Shown piece by piece: positions 26,641 to 30,705 of a stretch of DNA of 30,705 nt. A program made the position numbers and the translations under genes. Where the stretch lies: the NCBI GenBank assembly GCA_023460975.1, contig JAEWOG010000034.1:1-30705 (forward strand), given 5' to 3'. Under the pieces are notes generated by a model. It ran no database searches. It was not told the origin of the DNA and saw only the letters and a list, made by a program, of their open reading frames with translations. Positions within the stretch are counted from its first letter, which is position 1; the number at the start of each line of letters is the position of its first letter. The DNA comes from Actinomycetes bacterium. GTDB taxonomy: Bacteria; Actinomycetota; Actinomycetes; Propionibacteriales; Nocardioidaceae.

Positions 26641-26646
26641 AGTCTA
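26641..26646 (-). promoter_or_regulatory. -10 box of the purH promoter
   Basis: Minus-strand TAGACT lies seven bases after the purN stop. Counting six bases on puts +1 at A26634, right at the 5' edge of the riboswitch. The -35 would lie inside the purN 3' end. Confidence 0.6.
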
Positions 26647-26652
26647 GGCCGC

Positions 26653-27267
26653 TCAGGCCCCGAAGGTCACCTTGCGGCCCGAGACCGAGATCCCCTCGCG
26701 GGCGATCCGACCCACGGTCGTGACGAGCATCTCCCGCTCGGCCACCTTGATCCGCTCGTGCAGGGACTCGACGTCGTCGTCGGGCTCCACGCTGACCGCG
26801 ACCTGGTCGACGATCGGGCCGGTGTCCACTCCCCCGTCCACGACGAACAGGGTCGCGCCGGTGACCTTGACCCCGTACGCCAGAGCGTCGGCGGGCCCCT
26901 GCATGCCGGGGAAGGACGGGCTCAGCGCCGGGTGGGTGTTGACCGTGAGAAACTGACGCAGGAAGTCCTCCGAGACCAGCTTCATGAAGCCCGCGCACAC
27001 CACCAGGTCGGGCTCGAAGCCCTCAACGCTGCGGCGCAGCGCCCGGTCCCAGGCGTCGCGGTCGGGGAAGTGCGAGACCTCCTTGACGAAGGTCGGAATG
27101 CCTGCGCGGTCGGCGCGGGCCAGCCCCTCGATGCCCGGCCGATCAGCACCCACGGCGACGATGTGGACGCCGTACGCGGGGTCCTCGGCGGCATCGAGCA
27201 GGGCCTGCAGGTTGGTCCCGGCGCCCGACACGAGGACGACGACGCGGGCGCGAGCGGTAGTGGTCAC
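26653..27267 (-). CDS. purN: Phosphoribosylglycinamide formyltransferase, 10-formyl-THF dependent
   Basis: PurN transfers the formyl group of 10-formyl-THF to GAR, the third step of purine synthesis. From GTG 27267 the protein is 204 residues, normal for the family. The phosphate loop is VSGAGTNLQALL (about 11-22). The catalytic Asn and His lie in NTHPALSPSFPG, and the catalytic Asp in GGVDTGPIVDQ. The frame is open far upstream, but that region belongs to perM. The chosen GTG has TAGAAT eight bases before it and no Shine-Dalgarno. In Mycobacterium the order perM-purN-purH is the same, which supports all three calls. Confidence 0.96.
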   Translation of the reverse strand: MTTTARARVVVLVSGAGTNLQALLDAAEDPAYGVHIVAVGADRPGIEGLARADRAGIPTFVKEVSHFPDRDAWDRALRRSVEGFEPDLVVCAGFMKLVSEDFLRQFLTVNTHPALSPSFPGMQGPADALAYGVKVTGATLFVVDGGVDTGPIVDQVAVSVEPDDDVESLHERIKVAEREMLVTTVGRIAREGISVSGRKVTFGA

Positions 27268-27281
27268 GGGCGGTGATTCTA
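27268..27281 (-). promoter_or_regulatory. -10 box of the purN promoter, near-leaderless
   Basis: Minus-strand TAGAAT (27281-27276) is the best -10 in this cluster. Eight bases separate it from the GTG, so the transcript starts at or within two bases of the codon. Confidence 0.6.
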
Positions 27282-27298
27282 GCCGCGCGCGGGCGGCC

Positions 27299-28537
27299 TC
27301 AGCCCCGCGTTTCCTCACGAGAGACGCGCGCAAGCGCCACCACGACCAGGGCGCCGAGCAGCGCACCCACCCCCAGCGCGGTGAGCGCGTGGACCAGCAC
27401 CTCGGAGGTCGGCGCACCGATCGTGCGCATCCGTCCCGGGCCGGCCGACCCGCCCGCGAACGAGGTGAGGACAGTGACCGCGAGGGCAGCCACCAGACCT
27501 CCGCCAGTCGCGGCCAGGAGTGAGTGGTCCCACCGAAGAACAGGTCCGCGACGCAGGGTCCGTACGGTCGCCAGCGCGGCCACCACCGCGGGCAGGCCCA
27601 GCAGGAGGGTGCCCCACACCTGGCCCGCGCCAGCCCCAGGCAGGGCCGCCACGAGCGGGAACAACGGAAGCGGACCCAGGGAGACACCGGCGAGGGTGAC
27701 GACATTGCCAGCGCCGATCTCGAAGCCGGGTCCCAGGAGGTACGCGCCCGTCAGGAGCGCAGCATTCGGCACGAAGGCGGCACTGATGACGCTGTAGAGC
27801 GTGGCCTCCCCAGCCGTGGTGTGCAGCTTGGCCAGCACGGTCGCCGCGTCATCGAGGTGCAGGGCCAGGGACACGGCGAAGACCGCGATCCCCAGCAGGG
27901 CGAACGCGCGCACCACGGCGTAGGCCACCTGCGCACCCATGCGTACGGGGACGGGGAGGACGGCCGCCCAGATGGCGGCGCGGCCCGACCCCACCGCGAT
28001 CGCGGGGGCAGCCACCACGGCACACAGCAGCGCGCAGGCGACCACGAGCCGGGCACGGTCGGCGCCCACCTCTCCCGCGCCCGCAAGCGTCGCGACCAGC
28101 AGGGCCGCCACGAGGTAGGCCCCGAAGAACGCCCCCACCGCGGAGGGCACCGTCAGGTCACGCTCGCCGTCACCGATCCGGTCGGCATCGGGGCCGTGGC
28201 CAGCGACGGCGACGCCCACCCGGTGTCCGACCCGGCCGAGCGTCCACGCGCAGGCCAGCGTGAGGCCCAAGGGGATGACGGTGATGCTCGCACCGTTGAT
28301 CTCGAATCCGGATCCGTGCGCGGCCAGCCACGCGAGCGCGCCGGCCCGCATCCCGCCGCGGGGAGTGCCGTGGACACCCGCATCGCTCACGAACCAGCCG
28401 ACCACACCCACGGCCATCAGCACCACGAGCGGCGAGAGCGCCGCGGCCAGGCCGCCCAGAACACTCACTGGCAGCAGGGCGCGGCGGGGCGACCGTACGT
28501 CGGGACGGGAAGGACGGGCAGCGGTGGAGGTGGACAT
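27299..28537 (-). CDS. perM: PerM-like (DUF6350) polytopic membrane protein
   Basis: From ATG 28537 the protein has 412 residues and about ten hydrophobic segments separated by short loops (for example LGGLAAALSPLVVLMAVGVV and AGALAWLAAHGSGFEINGAS). It matches the DUF6350 family; the mycobacterial member PerM, also next to purN-purH, is linked to cell division and persistence under stress. There is no catalytic motif. The open frame continues to 28615; ATG 28564 and GTG 28615 are other possible starts, and none has a good Shine-Dalgarno. The assignment rests on topology and on synteny with purN. It is divergent from the sigma-like fusion gene, 110 bases away, and 31 bases upstream of purN. 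Confidence 0.8.
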   Translation of the reverse strand: MSTSTAARPSRPDVRSPRRALLPVSVLGGLAAALSPLVVLMAVGVVGWFVSDAGVHGTPRGGMRAGALAWLAAHGSGFEINGASITVIPLGLTLACAWTLGRVGHRVGVAVAGHGPDADRIGDGERDLTVPSAVGAFFGAYLVAALLVATLAGAGEVGADRARLVVACALLCAVVAAPAIAVGSGRAAIWAAVLPVPVRMGAQVAYAVVRAFALLGIAVFAVSLALHLDDAATVLAKLHTTAGEATLYSVISAAFVPNAALLTGAYLLGPGFEIGAGNVVTLAGVSLGPLPLFPLVAALPGAGAGQVWGTLLLGLPAVVAALATVRTLRRGPVLRWDHSLLAATGGGLVAALAVTVLTSFAGGSAGPGRMRTIGAPTSEVLVHALTALGVGALLGALVVVALARVSREETRG

Positions 28538-28647
28538 CGCCTGGCCATCATCACCCGCGGCCATGGGCGGATCGCGTTCCCACGCCGCCTTCCGAGGTGT
28601 GGAGTGGATGTGCACGGCGTGGTGCGCTCCCGTACGGTGGCAGGGTC

Positions 28648-30528
28648 ATGAGCATCCCGGGTGATTTCGACGAGTTCTACGCGCGCTCGCGCGAGCAACT
28701 CCTGCTCGAGACGTACGCACTCACCGGCGACGTCACGGCCTCGCGCAGCGCGGTGCGCGACTCGTTCGCGATCGCGTGGCACCACTGGCGCAAGGTGAGT
28801 CGCCTCGAGGACCCCGAGGCATGGGCCCGCCCGATCGCGCTCGGCCGTGCGCAGCGCCGTCGCGCCGCCCGCCGCTGGCACCGCGACAAGAACCTGCCCG
28901 AGGACGCGCAGCGCACGCTCGCGAGCCTGGCCGAGCTGTCGCAGGTGGACCGCCGCATCCTGGTGCTGTGCACCTTGGCGCCGGTGGGGCTGGACGAGAT
29001 CGCCCGCCTGGTGGGCCTGCCCCGCACCAAGCTCGAGCACCACCTGCAGTCGGCGACGGCGGACTTCACCCTGAGCCGTGAGGTCTCCGCCACGCAGGTG
29101 CGTGAGGTCCTCGAGGACCTGCGCCCCCTCATCGCTCGCACCCGGTGGCCCGTGGAGGGCACCGTGCGTCGCCAGGGCACGGTCCGCCGCCGCGGCTTCA
29201 CCCTCGTCGGCGTCGGGATCGCTGCGGTCGCGGTCATCGCCAGCGGATCCCTGATCACCGCCGCCAGCGACGCCACCCCGGTCTCGCTGGCGGACGAGAC
29301 CGTGATGCCGCCGGTCTCCGTGCGCGCCGACGACGAGCAGGATCCCGTCGCGGCCCCCGACGAGTCCCTGCTCATCTCCACCGATCACGTCTCCCGGCTC
29401 GACCCGTCGCTGGAGTGGGCCCAGGCAGCCGAGCCGGACTCGGTCCGCACCCGCTGCCAGCCCGTGGAGTGGTCCGAGCTCGGCGCCAGCACCCTGAGCC
29501 GCGGATGGACCGCCTCCCGCGAGGTCACCGAGAAGAAGAAGATCCGCCAGGGCGGCAAGACCCGTACGAAGAAGGTCACCCGCACCGTGGAGGCCGCCCA
29601 GGCCACCGAGGTGGTCCTGAGCGTGGCCGACGAGGAGACCTCGAGCGCCGTCTACGGCACCGTCCAAGCGTGGTTCACGCGCTGCTCGGACGAGCGGGTG
29701 CAGCTGCTCGACACCCAGACCCTCGAGGGTGTCGGCGACGAGGCGATGCTGTGGGTGCTGCGCGCGTGGGACTCCAATCCCGGCACGATCCACCTGGCGA
29801 CTGCGCGCAGCGGTGACCGCACGTACGTCACCTCGGTCTCCGCGCGCGGCAAGAAGCCGTCGGTGAAGACAACCGCGGCGCTGCTGGCCACCTCCGTCAA
29901 CCGTGGGTGCGGTCAGGAGGGCACCGGCGCGTGCGCAGGCCCCCCGGACGCCACCTCCGTGCCACCGCTTCCGGTCGGCGACCCGGCCGGGCTGCTGTCA
30001 GTGGTGGATCTTCCGCCCGTGGCGTCGGCACGCGGGCCCTGGCAGGGCACCGACGCGATCAAGCCGAGCACCAACCTGGCCGCCAGCCGCTGTGACCGCA
30101 CCTCGTTCGGCGGCAAGGCGACCCGCAACCCGCTCTCGCGCACCTTCCTGTTCCCCGAGAGCACGCGGGCGACTGAGTTCGGACTGACCCAGGTCGTGGG
30201 GCTGAGCGGCAAGACGCCGCCCGCGAAGTTCGTCGACACCGTGCGCTCGAAGGTACGCCGCTGCGCCTCGGACGCCTTCGGAGTCCAGGTCACCCAGCTG
30301 ACGCAGAAGGGCAAGGGCGCCCGCACCCTCACCGCCTGGCGGTTCGCGGTCGAGGTCAGCGAGAACCGCACGGTGCCCTTCATGATGGCGATCATGCGTG
30401 ACCACAACGCCGTCTCCCAGGTGGGCTTCTCCCCCAGCGGCAAGATGACGATGACGAACGCAGACTTCGTACGGATGTCCGAGGTGGCGCTCGAACGGCT
30501 CAGCGACTTCCCGGGCTGGAAGGGCTGA
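28648..30528 (+). CDS. ECF-sigma-like domain fused to a membrane helix and an extracytoplasmic domain
   Basis: The 626-residue protein starts with a sigma-70 region-2-like segment (FDEFYARSREQLLLETYALT to about residue 85) and a region-4-like helix-turn-helix (about 105-145; LSQVDRRILVLC, GLDEIARLVGLPRTKLEHHL). Both diverge from ordinary ECF sigma factors. One membrane helix follows (about 183-206, GFTLVGVGIAAVAVIASGSL). The remaining 420 residues would lie outside the membrane and contain two regions of similar build, each with a Cys pair (C270/C346; C482/C539) and a Ser/Pro-rich link with C421/C429. No separate anti-sigma gene is visible nearby. A signal-gated, membrane-held transcription factor is the best guess; a degenerate sigma reused as a DNA- or protein-binding module is the alternative. 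TACGGT lies nine bases before ATG. Confidence 0.75.
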   Translation: MSIPGDFDEFYARSREQLLLETYALTGDVTASRSAVRDSFAIAWHHWRKVSRLEDPEAWARPIALGRAQRRRAARRWHRDKNLPEDAQRTLASLAELSQVDRRILVLCTLAPVGLDEIARLVGLPRTKLEHHLQSATADFTLSREVSATQVREVLEDLRPLIARTRWPVEGTVRRQGTVRRRGFTLVGVGIAAVAVIASGSLITAASDATPVSLADETVMPPVSVRADDEQDPVAAPDESLLISTDHVSRLDPSLEWAQAAEPDSVRTRCQPVEWSELGASTLSRGWTASREVTEKKKIRQGGKTRTKKVTRTVEAAQATEVVLSVADEETSSAVYGTVQAWFTRCSDERVQLLDTQTLEGVGDEAMLWVLRAWDSNPGTIHLATARSGDRTYVTSVSARGKKPSVKTTAALLATSVNRGCGQEGTGACAGPPDATSVPPLPVGDPAGLLSVVDLPPVASARGPWQGTDAIKPSTNLAASRCDRTSFGGKATRNPLSRTFLFPESTRATEFGLTQVVGLSGKTPPAKFVDTVRSKVRRCASDAFGVQVTQLTQKGKGARTLTAWRFAVEVSENRTVPFMMAIMRDHNAVSQVGFSPSGKMTMTNADFVRMSEVALERLSDFPGWKG

Positions 30529-30548
30529 CGCGCCCACTTCCCCGTACG

Positions 30549-30592
30549 ACGTCATGGCCGGCGGTCGCCCCCACCGCCACTCGCCATGACGT
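30549..30592. repeat. Palindromic repeat, second family, copy 1
   Basis: Arms ACGTCATGGC (30549-30558) and GCCATGACGT (30583-30592) are perfectly complementary over ten bases. Inside, GGCGGT (30560-30565) pairs with ACCGCC (30573-30578). The outer CGTCAT/ATGACG ends match those of the 7735-8082 array. Confidence 0.85.
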
Positions 30593-30642
30593 TGCACCAG
30601 GCCCGGACCGCCCCGACTGCCCCACCCCCGACCCCGGCCCGT

Positions 30643-30686
30643 ACGTCATGGCCGGCGGTCGCCCCCACCACCACTTTCCATGACGT
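30643..30686. repeat. Palindromic repeat, second family, copy 2
   Basis: Arms ACGTCATGG (30643-30651) and CCATGACGT (30678-30686) repeat copy 1 at 94 bases distance. The inner stem carries one mismatch (ACCACC for ACCGCC). The intervening 30593-30642 is C-rich with no gene; the array may go on past the window end. Confidence 0.85.
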
Positions 30687-30705
30687 TGCGCGAGACCGGG
30701 GCCGC

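Noticed and set aside
24012..26723. A 903-codon open frame on the plus strand
   Set aside because: It is antisense to folD and purH, both with complete catalytic motifs.

Overview
This is a high-GC (roughly 70 %) stretch of an actinobacterial chromosome. Gene content and order point to the Nocardioidaceae (Nocardioides, Aeromicrobium or a close relative). The evidence is an Sdh1-type succinate dehydrogenase, a monomeric NADP-isocitrate dehydrogenase, the run perM-purN-purH-folD-DUF3017, many GTG starts and many candidate leaderless promoters. The genus is an inference. I saw no tRNA, rRNA, insertion sequence, prophage or CRISPR array. The window looks like core chromosome with a few repeat-rich intergenic islands.

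Layout. 1-2669: the 3' part of sdhA, then sdhB and a strong hairpin. 2700-5172: a PadR-type repressor gene with a palindromic operator candidate, convergent with a minus-strand pair (2H phosphoesterase, then BrkB/YihY membrane protein). 5173-7693: trpS and a secreted lipase, with several small dyads between them. 7735-8082: a striking array of twelve CGTCATAC/GTATGACG half-sites. 8087-9575: a 52-residue protein and an MFS exporter, both minus strand. 9804-10207: a lipoprotein gene broken by a frameshift. 10192-18115, minus strand: a fused four-domain ABC exporter, a secreted von Willebrand A protein and isocitrate dehydrogenase. 18329-20219: an AqpZ-like aquaporin with a long Pro/Gln/Gly tail and a convergent lipoprotein. 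20295-23572: mdh, then a translationally coupled SDR dehydrogenase and flavin monooxygenase. 23602-28537, minus strand: perM, purN, a ZTP riboswitch, purH, folD and a DUF3017 membrane protein. 28648-30528: a sigma-factor-like protein fused through a membrane segment to an extracytoplasmic domain. 30549 to the end: a second family of palindromic repeats.

How the genes work together. Three TCA-cycle steps lie here (succinate, isocitrate and malate dehydrogenases). The purN-purH-folD block makes IMP and supplies its one-carbon units, and the ZTP aptamer before purH would sense the AICAR-derived alarmone that rises when 10-formyl-THF runs short. The least ordinary items are the membrane-tethered sigma-like protein, the two palindromic repeat families that share CGTCAT/ATGACG ends, and an approximately five-fold excess of the hexamer CGTACG that occurs in all reading frames.
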